A stretch of DNA of 64,000 nt, taken from assembly GCA_961205875.1 (NCBI GenBank), contig OY540812.1, positions 14,508,001 to 14,572,000 of the forward strand, in the 5' to 3' direction. Source of the DNA: Sialis fuliginosa (taxonomy: Eukaryota; Arthropoda; Insecta; Megaloptera; Sialidae). How positions within the stretch are numbered: the stretch's first letter is position 1; each line of letters opens with the position of its first letter. The position numbers and the translations under genes are program-made. This document shows positions 23,866 through 35,314 of this stretch, piece by piece. The notes beneath the pieces were generated by a model. That model was not told where the DNA came from. It ran no database searches and was given only the letters and a program-made list of their open reading frames with translations.

Positions 23866-25478
23866 AAAGGTCATATGTATATAAAAGATAACTATGAAAC
23901 TATTAAGAATAAGATACAGTATAATCATAACAAAAATGAAAAATAAAAATAATAATTTTCAGCATACAACACGATATTTCATATAAAAAAATATTATTAC
24001 AAATAATAAGAGTTTTTTTAATGTGTGAACTCTTTAAATATATTACCCACAATTCTGGTCATTATGCTCGTAATGCTTTAACTTTCGTATTACTGATTTA
24101 CTGATTTGTTATTAATATTTATTATATGTTGTAAAACTTATGTTTTGTAATACAAATAATAAAATAATCAATCAAGAAAAATGTATCATTAAAAATAACA
24201 AGCCAAATTGAAAATACATAGTTTTCAACGATAGTAAATGAAAAGTATGTAAATAATTATTTTATTGTTATATGTAATTCCATTTTGGATAATTTGTATG
24301 CAATTGTTATAAAATAGAATTATTTATTTCAGAAATATATGTATTTTATCAAAAATACCGTTTTGAGACTAATCAGTTCCAATGTTCAAAATTTTTAAAG
24401 TTGATTGATACCTATACATATCATATTTCAATTTAATAAAAGAAATGAAAATATTACAATATAATAAAATAGAAGTTAGTAAAAATTTGGCTAAATCATC
24501 GAAGTTGGAAGGGCAAAAAAATGTTGGTAAAAATTAAATTGCTTACTCGAAACAACCGTATTTTCTTTTTCGTCGTTTTGTTCCAGGCTTAACGATATAG
24601 TTATAGTTAAATATAGTTTTTTTTATCCCTTTTTTGTTCTGTAATATTAAGTAGATAATTAAATTAGAATCACTAAAAGTTATAATATTTTCTGTATGTT
24701 TAATTGTATTGCAGTATAATGTACACAACTTTTTTACTGGCACATTCTATACCATTCTTATGATCTAACAAAATAAAGTTGATTAGTATCATCGATGGTG
24801 GAAATTCGATCAATATTATTTTATTTACCGATTTTTAAAGTAATGATTTAACTTCGTAAATAGGTGTTGCCACTAACTATCTGTGCAATTTCATTTAATA
24901 AACATTCAATGATGTCATTGTTTGAAATTTTATTTCCGTTATACCTATATAAAACTTCTCGTAAGTGTTTTAAAACTAATTTGAGAAATTTTCATAGAAA
25001 ACCATGAAATATAACAAATATATATAATATATTATTATATTATGAAACATTTTAATTGATCTAATTAACAATTAAAAATATTTCTGTATTAAAAATTTGT
25101 TGATCTTGGATTTATTTTTACTCTATATCTGAAATTATATTACATTTCTCACCTAACATTTTTTTTTGTTTACTTAATTTAATTATGTCTATACAGATGT
25201 GCTAAACAATGCAAATTCATTATTATTAGAAATAAGTTCAACGTAAACAAGTAAATAAAGTTGTAGTAAGTTGACCATATCACTGTAATATTATATTGTA
25301 TTTTATCTATGTTTACAATGTTGAACTACTTCACATATTTTTTTATTATACCTAATAGTTTTAAGTGCATCATATTAAAAAGTTTTACAAAGTCCTGCAG
25401 TTGACCTATATTAAAATAAATCAATATTTAATATAAGTCGATTAATAACCTCAATTTATTATTATTATTCAATACAAT

Positions 25479-26037
25479 CAGAGACTTGAACCGGAAATAA
25501 TTTATGGTTTGGGTTCGGTTCGGGTTCAGCATGGTGCAAACTGTTTGGGTTCAAAAACCGTTATTTTTTCAAGTTTCAAGTTCGGGTTTGGGTTCAAGTT
25601 GTAATTGAAGGAAAATTATTTTGTTCGAAAAAAAATTTATAATTAACAAATAAAACATTTTCAGAAGAAGAAAAAATATTGATAGTCTACAGGGAAAATA
25701 AAATTACATTTTAAAGATTGAAATCTCTACTTTTCAGATTTTTTTGCGAATTAATATGTAATTCAGTTATAGAATTAAAAAAGAATGTAAAAAATATGTG
25801 AATTTTAGTAGTGGACTTAATAACTCACATCATACCATAAAATTTAAACTGATTTTCAGTTAGTACATTTTATAACCTCTTTTAAAAATCAATGGAGAAA
25901 AAAATAAAAATTATTTATTGAATCTTTTAAAAATATATGATTACCAGTTATCCATGAAAAGGTTCGGTTCGGGTTTAGGTTAATGAAATATACTGTTTTT
26001 TTCGAGTTTCGAGTTTGGGTTCATGTTCAAGTCCCTG
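25479..26037. mobile_element. hAT-type MITE with GGGTTCGGTTCGGG repeats, exact 8-bp TSD
   Basis: CAGAGACTTGAAC at the left pairs with GTTCAAGTCCCTG at the right. AATACAAT flanks it exactly (25471-25478, 26038-26045). Arrays of GGTTCGGTTCGGGTTC-like words lie near both ends in the same direction. The interior is AT-rich and non-coding. Confidence 0.9.
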
Positions 26038-26045
26038 AATACAAT

Positions 26046-26797
26046 TATTGTTGATTTTCTATTGGACTTTTATAATTTCCATATTCAATAATCACGTTTT
26101 AATAAATTAATTCAACTCAAAATTATAATTTAGTTCTAAAATTGTTTATTGAATAAAATTTAAAAAATAGAAATTGTAGACAGATATATCAATATTATTT
26201 GTGTTCAATAAAATATATCAAATGGTATTGTTGCTACTATATACATATTACGAAACATATATGCGCACATGAATAATTAATAGAATATTTATTCCGTTAT
26301 GTATGTATATTTTAAATGTATGATGTTTAAATTAATATTTTTGGTTTATTTTCATGAATTTGAAACATTGTATATTGCAAATTGTAAAGTTAACTTACAA
26401 GATTTAAATTTTTGACAGTTACCATCTGTATACTTCTGTTAAATGGCTTTAGATTTAAAAAGCATTGTACTTATAATAGTAATAAGGTTCTGGCACAAGT
26501 TATGGCCACTAAAAGAGCAAGGTTTACTGTTTTTGTGATTGACGGGCTTATTTTTTGTAATTCTCATGAACTCATGTTACTAATAAAACAAGTAATCAAT
26601 TCAATTAACAAAGTCCGCAAATATCGTTTGTTTTTTAAATTATAGCCTTTTATTTTGTTTATGTTTTTTCTCCAGTAATGGATAAAGTAAAACCAGTAAT
26701 GAGCACGCAGTGATGGACACTTGCTAATGATTACAAAATGATAAGTACTACGACATAAAAGATATAAAAGAAAAAATCTTCAAATTTGAAACAATAT
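26046..26797. other. AT-rich spacer
   Basis: A 77-codon frame (26412-26645) starts without a convincing context and shows no domain features. No element boundary was seen. Confidence 0.4.
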
Positions 26798-27047
26798 AAA
26801 GCAGTTGTTATGATAATATAATAATTAATTAATAAATTATACTAATAATTAGTTTAAATGTCCACCATTTTGACACCTATTGGCCGATTGTCATCAAATC
26901 ACGCTGTAAGACAGTTAAATGTATATAGATTAATATTTAGAAATAGTAGTAATCAAATATCAACAAATATTTCTAATTCAGTACATTTAATTAAAAAATA
27001 TCCATTACTGGGGTCATATCCAAGACTGGTGCCAGTACCTTATATGA
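26798..27047 (+). repeat. Dispersed repeat, copy 1 (pairs with 49554-49805)
   Basis: About 250 bp, from AAAGCAGTTG to GGTGCCAGTACCTTAT, recur in reverse orientation at 49554-49805 with roughly 85 percent identity by eye. The shared block includes AAATGTCCACCATTTTG and CATCAAATCACGCTGTAAG. A 66-codon frame crosses this copy, but the other copy has an early stop in that frame, so the repeat is not conserved as protein. Confidence 0.7.
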
Positions 27048-28203
27048 CGATACGTTAATCATATATATGATCAAGGGGACGTAGTTTATACACAGAAGTT
27101 AAGTAATATTCATGAGATACATATATAAAGTTGATATTCTTGAAAAAAACATTCAGAAAAAATCGATTTGAATTTCTTATTTAAATACATATGTCTCTTA
27201 TATTGTCGTCATATACTAACAAGATCTGTTTTTATATAACCATAGTTATTAAGGTCACGGTGAAGGATATTCAGATATTTATTTTATAACTTTAAGAAAT
27301 CTCTTTGGGCATTTGTTATAAAAATGAAATAAATGAGCAATGCACCATTTTTAGATGCATGCATGTATCTTGGTTTCGTTTATCTAGGTCAATGCAATCG
27401 AATCGAAATTTAAAAAAAATGTGTGTGTATTTTTCCGTTTTTCATCATTAATAATCTCATCCGCTTTTGCAATAAATCATTTTTTGTAACGGGAAATTCG
27501 TTATTCTTATTAATCAGTTAGAAATTAAATTAATCACAGATTTAATAATTTAATATATTTGTTTTCAACTTTCTTTCGCTTACAAATCTTCAATGAAATA
27601 TTCAAAGCGCTTGATATTTTTACGAAGTTATAACTTAATAAGAAAAAAGAAATGAACATATGCATGAAACAATATAGCTCATTTTAAGTTTGCAAATATC
27701 TGAATATTATAAAGTTGATAATTTAGTTCTAGTATATATTTTCAGACATTTATTTTAAAATAACTATAATAATAGTTTTCTTCTTATATTTTATTTATAA
27801 TATTTATAATATACAATAACATATAATAATAATAAATCAAATCGTTGTGTGCAAATTAAATTAAAAACTAATTAATGAAGAGCGAAAATAAATATCAATA
27901 AGACTAATTGAAATAGGTAATAAGTTAATAATGTAAGAACCCTAAAAATTTTCAAATTTGAATTTTTATTTGAAAAATATTTTTTATAATAATATAATAT
28001 TATTAAAAATTATTATACTTTCTATTAATTTGATGTAAAATGTTCATATGTGTGTAAAGTATACAAACATATATATTATGTACTTACATTTAAAATAGTT
28101 TGATTTTACAAAACCTTGTTCGTATCAGTTTTTATCGTCTTCTGTAAAATCTTCTCAATGGAGGTTACGAATTATTAACATTAGTCCATCAATTAAACTA
28201 AAT
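27048..28203. other. AT-rich spacer
   Basis: No gene, element end or structured repeat was recognised. Confidence 0.5.
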
Positions 28204-28224
28204 ATATACACCTTAACCACAAGA

Positions 28225-28292
28225 AACCAATGTCACTCGACACGTGTTTCGACTTAACAACAAGTCCTCATCAGGAGCCTAACAGTTCCAGA
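28225..28292 (-). ncRNA. Hammerhead ribozyme, intact core (minus strand)
   Basis: Read on the minus strand: CTGATGA (28274-28268), a stem II of GACTT/AAGTC with a 6-nt loop (28266-28251), GAAA(C) (28250-28246), a 3-bp stem III CAC/GTG, then the cleavage triplet GTC ending at 28239. The next bases, GAGT, can pair with GCTC just before CTGATGA as stem I. All universally conserved core positions are present. Predicted self-cleavage is between 28239 and 28238. The layout is the minimal type I hammerhead described for Penelope-like elements. Activity is predicted, not shown. Confidence 0.75.
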
Positions 28293-28294
28293 TT

Positions 28295-28362
28295 GACTGG
28301 AACTGCTACGCTCCTGATGAAACTTGTGAAGTCAAAACACGTGCCGAGTGACATTGTTTTCT
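28295..28362 (+). ncRNA. Hammerhead ribozyme, core mutated (plus strand)
   Basis: The mirror copy has CTGATGA at 28314-28320 and a shortened stem II (ACTT-GTG-AAGT). The conserved GAAA has become AAAA (28334-28337), and the cleavage triplet GTC has become GCC (about 28341-28344). Both changes hit essential residues, so this copy is predicted to be inactive. Confidence 0.65.
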
Positions 28363-28658
28363 TGTGATTAAGGTGTATATATATTTAATTTAAGTGACTA
28401 AGAAACCACAGTTTCTCCGTTTTCCAGTAGACGTCAATCAATATTCAAATTGATTGAATGTAGGTGAAATATAAAGAAATAACAAAATTAATTCTCTATA
28501 CATATATACCTACATATGTATTTGATAATTATTAAATATTATACATTATATACAATATACATATTATATATTCAACATTTCTTAATAAAACCTAAGAAAT
28601 ATTTTTATCAGTATCTACAAGTTTTCGTACTTTATATATTTTTTAAGTAACCTCATTA

Positions 28659-28962
28659 ATGCAAAAACAAATTAGCTTCAAGCTAACGCTATCTGCTAGG
28701 CACTGAATATAAATGACAATACCGACAACAGACTCACAGATGTAGCGAATGAAATCGTCCATATGATAACCTTGACGCATGCGCGATAAGTACGTTAAGT
28801 GCTGCTAAGTGTACCTCATAAAATGCATTGCATTTACATTATTATACATTTATTACCACTGCTTTAAAATATCGCGCAATTTCATAATAATTTAACACCT
28901 AGTTAGCTGAAAAATACTTTGCTTTTGCACTCAAGCAAATTCTTTGTATATAATACCGGGCA
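28659..28962. mobile_element. TGCCCGGTATT MITE, subfamily A, copy 2, left-truncated
   Basis: The right end TAATACCGGGCA is intact and followed by TTA (28963-28965). The left side begins at ATGCAAAAACAAATTAGC, lacking about 30 bp of terminal repeat. The subterminal AGCTAACGCTATCTGCTAG is present. The interior matches copy 37881-38211 (AAATGCATTGCATTTACATT, TAAGTGTACCTCATAAAATG). Confidence 0.75.
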
Positions 28963-28965
28963 TTA

Positions 28966-29665
28966 ATATATCTAAACACCAATGATTATTATTCATTAAT
29001 AAGTATATCTACTCTATATATTATAGACGCATGCTATATAAATATTTATTCAATGAATGTATAATATCACTGAAAAATAACATTTTTAGTCTCATCAATC
29101 AATTACTTAAATTTTCTAATAAAGTATTTATACCAAGGTATACAATATACATACATACGTCACCATAAACAACTAATTATAGAAGCTGCTCTAACTTTTC
29201 TAATTCTATTACAGTTGGTATATTATCTAGTTATACATTTGATTTAGTTTATGTGAATTTTAACTATTTAAGGCGTGTTTACTGTTTCTATTGTATTAGA
29301 GTAGTTTCCGCACTTCATTTGATTACAGACATAATAAAATTATCATAATAGAGATATGATATGTACACGTCTAATATACTGTTAGAATATTTTATTGGAA
29401 TAAAAATTAGCATATACATAATATGTTTATTGCATATAATATAATGTTTTAGATTGAAATTAAATCCAAGCATTTTTTTTACTAAAATTATATAATTACA
29501 TAAAATAAGTAAATAAGTATGTATTTCTATTATTAGTGATTTTCTCTGCCAACATTTGAGTTAGAGTTATTTTATGACTAAAAACGTAATCATATTATGT
29601 AAGTATATTAAGTAATTATGATAGCGCCGGTTTTAGCAACCCAGAAAACCTTTAATACTGTATTA
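28966..29665. other. AT-rich spacer
   Basis: No gene or element recognised. Confidence 0.5.
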
Positions 29666-29667
29666 AC

Positions 29668-29950
29668 TGATTGTGAGATATTAACTAATCAACTTATTTG
29701 TTAATTTATAAATTTTAATTTGTTAACAATAGGGGAAAGAGATTTCGACGGTCTTAGGGCATTTGATAGTCTTAAAGTTAATGATAAAAGCTATATTTAA
29801 AAAAAAAAGTTGAGGTCCGTAGGATCGTGCCAATCTGAGATATTAACTATTCAATTTATTTGTTAATTTATCAATTTAATTTGTTAATAAGAGGGGAAGG
29901 GGGTCTCTAAGTCTTAGGGCATTTGATAGTCTTAAAATTAATGATATATA
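29668..29950 (+). repeat. Direct duplication of ~115 bp
   Basis: GAGATATTAACTAATCAACTT...TTGTTAACAATAGGGGAA...CTTAGGGCATTTGATAGTC (29672-29786) is followed by a second copy (29838-29947) with the same order of words and some changes. The two copies are separated by about 50 bp. No coding sequence. Confidence 0.7.
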
Positions 29951-30119
29951 CTAGAGGGCGGAAAAATAAATCTCGCCCAAGGCGCCAGACTTGCTAAAGT
30001 CGGCTTTGTATGCGTCATCAAAGTTTCAAAGAATTAATGCTCAAACGACATGACTATTTTAAAAAGAAACAATTGGTTAGTTTGAGAATCACAACGTGGT
30101 GTTAGATTTATTTTTATAA

Positions 30120-30690
30120 AACCACACAGATCAAAAATTTATGTTAGGGAAGGACGGATTCAAAATTCTTTTATGAGAGGGGCGATTCTATAAAAATGTA
30201 GGTATAATAATAATAAAATATAAATCGAAATTATTATCGTAACCCACTTTATAAGAAAAAATTAAATAATAAATAAATTCGAATTTATTTTTTGAAATCT
30301 CACTTTTTCCCGACTAACCTACGGTAATGTAAGTTTACGTAATTGTTTAGCACTATTTAAATTTTTTTACAAGATTGTTCTCCCCCTGGGTTGTAAGTGA
30401 ACCTATTCCAAAATTTGACTAGCAAGGTTGTTTTGTTTTTACATTTTATGGTGACCTAAACCTAAAATTTTCTTTATAATTGGAAATCGCTCTTATTTGT
30501 TATATTCCAAGTGCCAAAAAAACTTTCATTTTTATGGCGACTAACCCGAATCTCCTTGCCAAGTTAAATTTGTTTTATAAAGAAAATTAATCTCTTCCCC
30601 TTTTTGGAAAGTTTTTTCGGTCGCCCTTAACTGACCCCCCTGTTATATAAACAAAACTGGAGCAGTGCAAGTGGAGCAATTAAATTGTAT
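30120..30690. repeat. Decayed dispersed repeats
   Basis: The stretch 30170-30400 carries GGGGCGATTCTAT, ACCTACGGTAATG, TAGCACTATTT and CCCCCTGGGTTGT words, related in reverse orientation to 20040-20276. After it, C-rich remnants such as CTGACCCCCCTGTTATA occur. There is no gene. Confidence 0.4.
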
Positions 30691-30700
30691 GTGTTCTATG

Positions 30701-30968
30701 CAGTGACGGACTAAAGAAAGTTGGTCACCGAGGCGGAAAGTTAGTTATTCACCTCCTCTCTCCATGCAATCGAATATCTTTTTTTCGGTATCGAATCAAA
30801 TTTGGTACCCCCTAAAGCTTAATTTTGCGTCCTCTGCTATTATTAGTGACCTTTTTTTTGTTGTTACTTTTCGCCCTCCTGCAGTTTATGAAACCTCATC
30901 AAGTTCTTTTACATCATTATGGCACTCGGAGCGACCCCTCCCCTCCCCCCCTCCCCAGTCCGCCACTG
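30701..30968. mobile_element. hAT-like MITE, CAGTGACGGACT ends
   Basis: CAGTGACGGACTAAAG at the left pairs with CAGTCCGCCACTG at the right. The flanking 8-mers GTTCTATG and GCTCTACA agree at only five of eight positions, so the duplication is eroded or the call is approximate. Pyrimidine-rich CCCTCCCCTCC tracts lie inside. Open frames of 69-115 codons across it are low-complexity and not credible. Confidence 0.55.
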
Positions 30969-32289
30969 GCTCTACACCGCTTCAGATCCGGACAAAAACC
31001 TATTCTCTGTGCTCCAGTCCGAGCTTCGCTCCCATTCCTATTATAAACTATATCGAATTTGTTGTTATATTGACTTTATTGTTTTGGCTTGTAAACAATC
31101 TAATATTATGACTTTTAACTTCGTATAATTTGTAATAAACGTCACAGTTTTAATTAAATCAATAAGACATGCCTTAAACCTTATTCCTAAAAGTAAAGTA
31201 CATGTATAAATAGTATAGCAACTGCTTAAATTTCAATGGTTAATAAAACAAAATATATTTAATGAAAACCACGTTTTGTGTCATATCATACATACGTACA
31301 AACAATGATTTATTTTGTTCGCGATAAATTCAAATTTTACACGTGCTGCCATCTCCCAGACCACATTATTGATTAATATACATATGCTCAGTTGAAATGT
31401 ATTCAGTGACCACGAAGTTTCAAATAAAGCAATATAGACTTAATCAGGTATGGTATGGATCGTAAAAGAACAGTGAGTTATTCAGTTCGTCATATTTATT
31501 TGCGTATATCTATATATTCATTTATGTTTTGACCGCGGGTCGCCAGGCGATCATTTGCATGCCGTGAAAATAAACATTGGTAACATTTTCTTCATACATA
31601 CGAGCTGTATTAAAATTGTGTGTTTATCGCAGTTTTTTTAATAAAATAAAACAATGTATTTTTGGTTTGATAATTAATCTGTGATGAATTTATAATAAGG
31701 CACACTAGGTACCGGTCTAGGGCATCACCATAGAGGGGACATCACAAAAAGAGGTTACTTTTTTCCTAGTTAGAACTATTTCGGTTATTAAACTTTTGAT
31801 TAAAAATTATGTTTGCACAGGACTTATAGCATTTATGATCAATTCATTATTGTTGCAGCACTTTTTAATGATAAGAATTATAATAAAAACTTATTGCAAT
31901 ATTCGCAAATCAAGGCGAAAACAATATTGTCTATTAATTGAAATGTTATTACCAATAATAATAATAAATCGTATTTTCTATTATATCTTCTACACAAAGT
32001 TTAAATTTATGCTGTATTTTATGGGAAAAATAGCATGTCGCTAGTCAATCAAAAAACAAATTAAATGCATTTATATTTGGTCGAGTTTGAAACATAATTC
32101 AAAATGAAAAAACTCCAGTGAAAATTTAATAACAAACGACAAAAAGAGAAAAATTAGAGCACCGTTCATTTTAAAACCCTAGGGCACCAAAAAGTTAAAT
32201 CTGGCACTGGAATTAATGATACATTTCTAATTTCTACAAAGACTACGAGATCGTTATTTTTTTGCTTCAGATGAGTAACTAATAGTATA
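30969..32289. other. AT-rich stretch with one hAT-like right end
   Basis: No gene is supported. CCCTAGGGCACC...AAATCTGGCACTGG (32180-32211) resembles a hAT right end of the CAGTGCC type. A degraded partner may be CACACTAGGTACCGG near 31700. The 82-codon frame at 31796 lies between them and has no recognised domain. Confidence 0.4.
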
Positions 32290-32293
32290 TATA

Positions 32294-33837
32294 CAGGGTA
32301 GTTCAATAGTGCGTCCGGCTTTCCTAGCGCTCTTCCCGTAGGAGATAGAAAAAAAAGTTTGGTACATAATATTATTGGTTTGAAAAGATCAACATCGTAA
32401 AATTATTTTCAATAATACAGGGTGTCCCATTTTTGCGGTATAACAAAAACAAATATTTTTTTAAATGGAATACCCTGTAACGTTTTATGTCTTTCGATGT
32501 CATTTTTTAACCTCTACATAAACGTCTGTTCATTTTTTAATTTAGTGACAGTGTTGCCAAATTAGAATTTTTTTTCCGAAACATAATCCATATTCAAGCT
32601 CAACTATAAAAAATCGTAGCGACCTCGTTTTTTTCTAAGTGATGCATTTTTTTTAGCAATTATGTTAGTCCAGGTAAAGAGTAACATTTTGATAATAAAC
32701 AATTTTAATTTAGTTCCACAGGGTGTTAATAAAAAAATGCCAAAGTTTACAATCTTCAAAATGATAAAACTCATTTTTTTTAAATGTGACTACCCTTTTT
32801 TTATTTCACTATTCGATGGGATTTTTTCTCCTTTTCAATTTGTATAGGGGATATCTTATGTCTAAACCCCATACTTTCTGAGATATTCAATAATTTTCAC
32901 AAAAGTAACCATTTCAAAACGTTTTTATGCACCGAAGTAGGTTGTGCTGATGCAAAAGAAATGCGAAACAATTACAAAACAAATGCCGGTAAATTGATTT
33001 GTGCCTGGATGAAAATGGAAGACATTTCGAACATTTATGTATTTTCAATTTTGTTACTTATCATAGTTTTTTGAATAAAATAAATAATTTTATTACATAA
33101 GTATTATCCGTTTTAATTATAAAATTTCATCAAATGTTACATTGATACTTAAGTACTTACATTTTGGTATTTGTTTTGCATCAGCACAGCCTACTTCGGT
33201 GCATAAAAACGTGTTGAAATGGTTACTTTTGTGAAAATTATTGAATATCTCAGAAAGTATGGGGTTTAGACATAAGATATCCCCTATACAAATTGAAAAG
33301 GAGAAAAAATCCCATCGAATAGTGAAATAAAAAAAGGGTAGTCACATTTAAAAAAAATGAGTTTTATCATTTTGAAGATTGTAAACTTTGGCATTTTTTT
33401 ATTAACACCCTGTGGAACTAAATTAAAATTGTTTATTATCAAAATGTTACTTTTTACCTGGACTAACATAATTGCTAAAAAAAATGCATCACTTAGAAAA
33501 AAACGAGGTCGCTACGATTTTTTATAGTTGAGCTTGAATATGGATTATGTTTCGGAAAAAAAATTCTAATTTGGCAACACTGTCACTAAATTAAAAAATG
33601 AACAGACGTTTATGTAGAGGTTAAAAAATGACATCGAAAGACATAAAACGTTACAGGGTATTCCATTTAAAAAAATATTTGTTTTTGTTATACCGCAAAA
33701 ATGGGACACCCTGTATTATTGAAAATAATTTTACGATGTTGATCTTTTCAAACCAATAATATTATGTACCAAACTTTTTTTTCTATCTCCTACGGGAAGA
33801 GCGCTAGGAAAGCCGGACGCACTATTGAACTACCCTG
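32294..33837. mobile_element. Long foldback element, ~650-bp arms, CAGGGTAGTTCAATAG ends
   Basis: Arms of about 32294-32945 and 33185-33837 are reverse complements at roughly 98 percent or better by eye and enclose about 240 bp. The tips are CAGGGTAGTTCAATAGTGCG and CACTATTGAACTACCCTG, with TATA on both sides (32290-32293, 33838-33841). The word ACAGGGTGTCCCATTTTTG recurs about 120 bp inside each end, suggesting an older nested end. The identical 61-codon frames in the two arms are mirror images and not separate genes. No transposase was found. Confidence 0.85.
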
Positions 33838-33841
33838 TATA

Positions 33842-34378
33842 TTCATAAAAATAGTGTTAAAAATATATTCTTATTCCCGAAAATTATTCCGATTACTTGT
33901 TAGGGAGTTTTCCGGTGTAGATTATTATTTTACATATAGGAAATAACTCCGCTCCGAAATTTATTTTCCGTTTGTCCAGGTTTTTGATATATAGAGGGGA
34001 GAGTCCGGTTTAGACAGGTTTCACCGTACATATTTCATATTTTACAATTTATACTTGGATTTATTTCACAAAAATAACTAATTAGTTAGTTGGTATTTAT
34101 TTGGACTTTATTTATACAGAAACTGTACGCTACTGCGCAGAAGTCAACGAATTGAAAAATTTTAATCCTTACTTGGGCAAAAAACAACATTTATAAATCG
34201 CGGCACCCTATCATTTTCTGGAGTGAAGAAACATCCCTTTTAGCTACGCCCCTGGCTACTGTGGTCACTTCACTTTATTCGTTGAATTCGGTATTACGGA
34301 AGACAATATTTGCAATAGTTAGCAGTTTCAACTTTGATTTAAAATTGTGATTTAAAACTTTATTTACGTTACTTAATA
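33842..34378. other. Spacer with AT-rich sequence
   Basis: No gene. GCTACGCCCCTGGCTACTG at 34244-34262 resembles a fragment of a CAGTGGCGTAGC-type end. Confidence 0.35.
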
Positions 34379-34380
34379 TA

Positions 34381-35312
34381 CCGGGTGTTTAAAATAAAAA
34401 GTTACGAATTTTTATTTTGAAAAGTAAGCTGTTTATAAAAATACTTTTCAGTTGAAAGTTATTCAGTTTGGAGGGGACATAATTATAATACCTATATTCT
34501 ATATATTTTCTGTATTAAAAAACTTGTTAAATCTGAAGCAATTTTATGCATATGAATTTTAGAATTTTTTAAATAAATTAATTTAGAAAAAAGTAAAATA
34601 TGTTTTTTTTATCACAAGTGTTTATATACTTTTTGTTAGTTTCTTATTTTTTCCACATGGAATTAGATCATTAACCCTAGAAGACTAACATCAGTTATTA
34701 TCCTGATTCATTATACATGTAATTATTAAGTATATTTGAATTATGTTTGCATTTTTTTATAACTACATTACCTATTTTAGAGAAATATAAATGAAAAACT
34801 CAGTTTTTGTAATTTTTTATTAGTTTAAGTTACAAAAATCAATCTATTCTACTTTTACTGAGATCCTAATGAACTTTTATAGAAGGAACAAAACAAAAAC
34901 TATATTCTTTTTTTTACTAAATAAACTTACTTTACCTAAACTCAAGGTTATTAAACTATTTGTAGTTTAATAAAATTGAAAAATTCAATTTTTTTTTTAA
35001 ATATATATAACAAAAAAGTTCGTATATCGAAAATGGTGACACTTATCCCCTCAAACTACTTGCCGACGACTGAGTTGGCACGAGGATTCTACGCGATATA
35101 TTAACTAGTTAAAAAGATAGAGCAATAAGCGTTCGCTGTGTTAGTTGAAACGATTAAAAGTAGCCCTCTAGAGCTAAAAGATAAAAATCTAGGTTTAAAA
35201 AGTTACTATTAAAAATGTTGCCTCTCCGAATTGACGTTTGTCTGAAAAGTTTTTTTTGTAAACAGCTTCTTTTTCGATATTAAATTCGTAACGTTTTATT
35301 TTGAACACTCTG
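34381..35312. mobile_element. MITE, CCGGGTGTTTAAAATAAAA ends
   Basis: CCGGGTGTTTAAAATAAAAAG and TTACGAATTT at the left pair with AAATTCGTAACGTTTTATTT and TGAACACTCTG at the right. The inverted ends run about 70 bp and include AAGCTGTTTA(T/C)AAAAA. TA-rich flanks (TATA/TATA) fit a TA-type duplication. The interior is AT-rich and non-coding. Confidence 0.65.
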
Positions 35313-35314
35313 TA

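Larger units (their letters stand above)
28204..28390. mobile_element. Palindromic Penelope-like terminal fragment with two hammerhead motifs
   Basis: Two inverted arms of about 85 bp (tips TATACACCTTAACCACAAGAAA and the complement CTTGTGATTAAGGTGTATA) flank a short centre, CCAGATTGACTGG. Each arm reads outward through a hammerhead ribozyme motif and then ACATTG. Hammerhead motifs with a very short stem III are known from the terminal repeats of Penelope-like retroelements, so head-to-head terminal fragments of such an element are the likely origin. No reverse transcriptase is present. Confidence 0.65.

Noticed and set aside
26858..27058. 66-codon frame on the plus strand
   Set aside because: It lies in a dispersed repeat whose other copy (49554-49805) has an early stop in the same frame.
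30764..31128. Three overlapping plus-strand frames of 69-115 codons
   Set aside because: They cover the pyrimidine-rich interior of a hAT-like MITE and are low in complexity.
32662..33469. Two identical 61-aa frames on opposite strands
   Set aside because: They are mirror images in the two arms of one foldback element, not duplicated genes.
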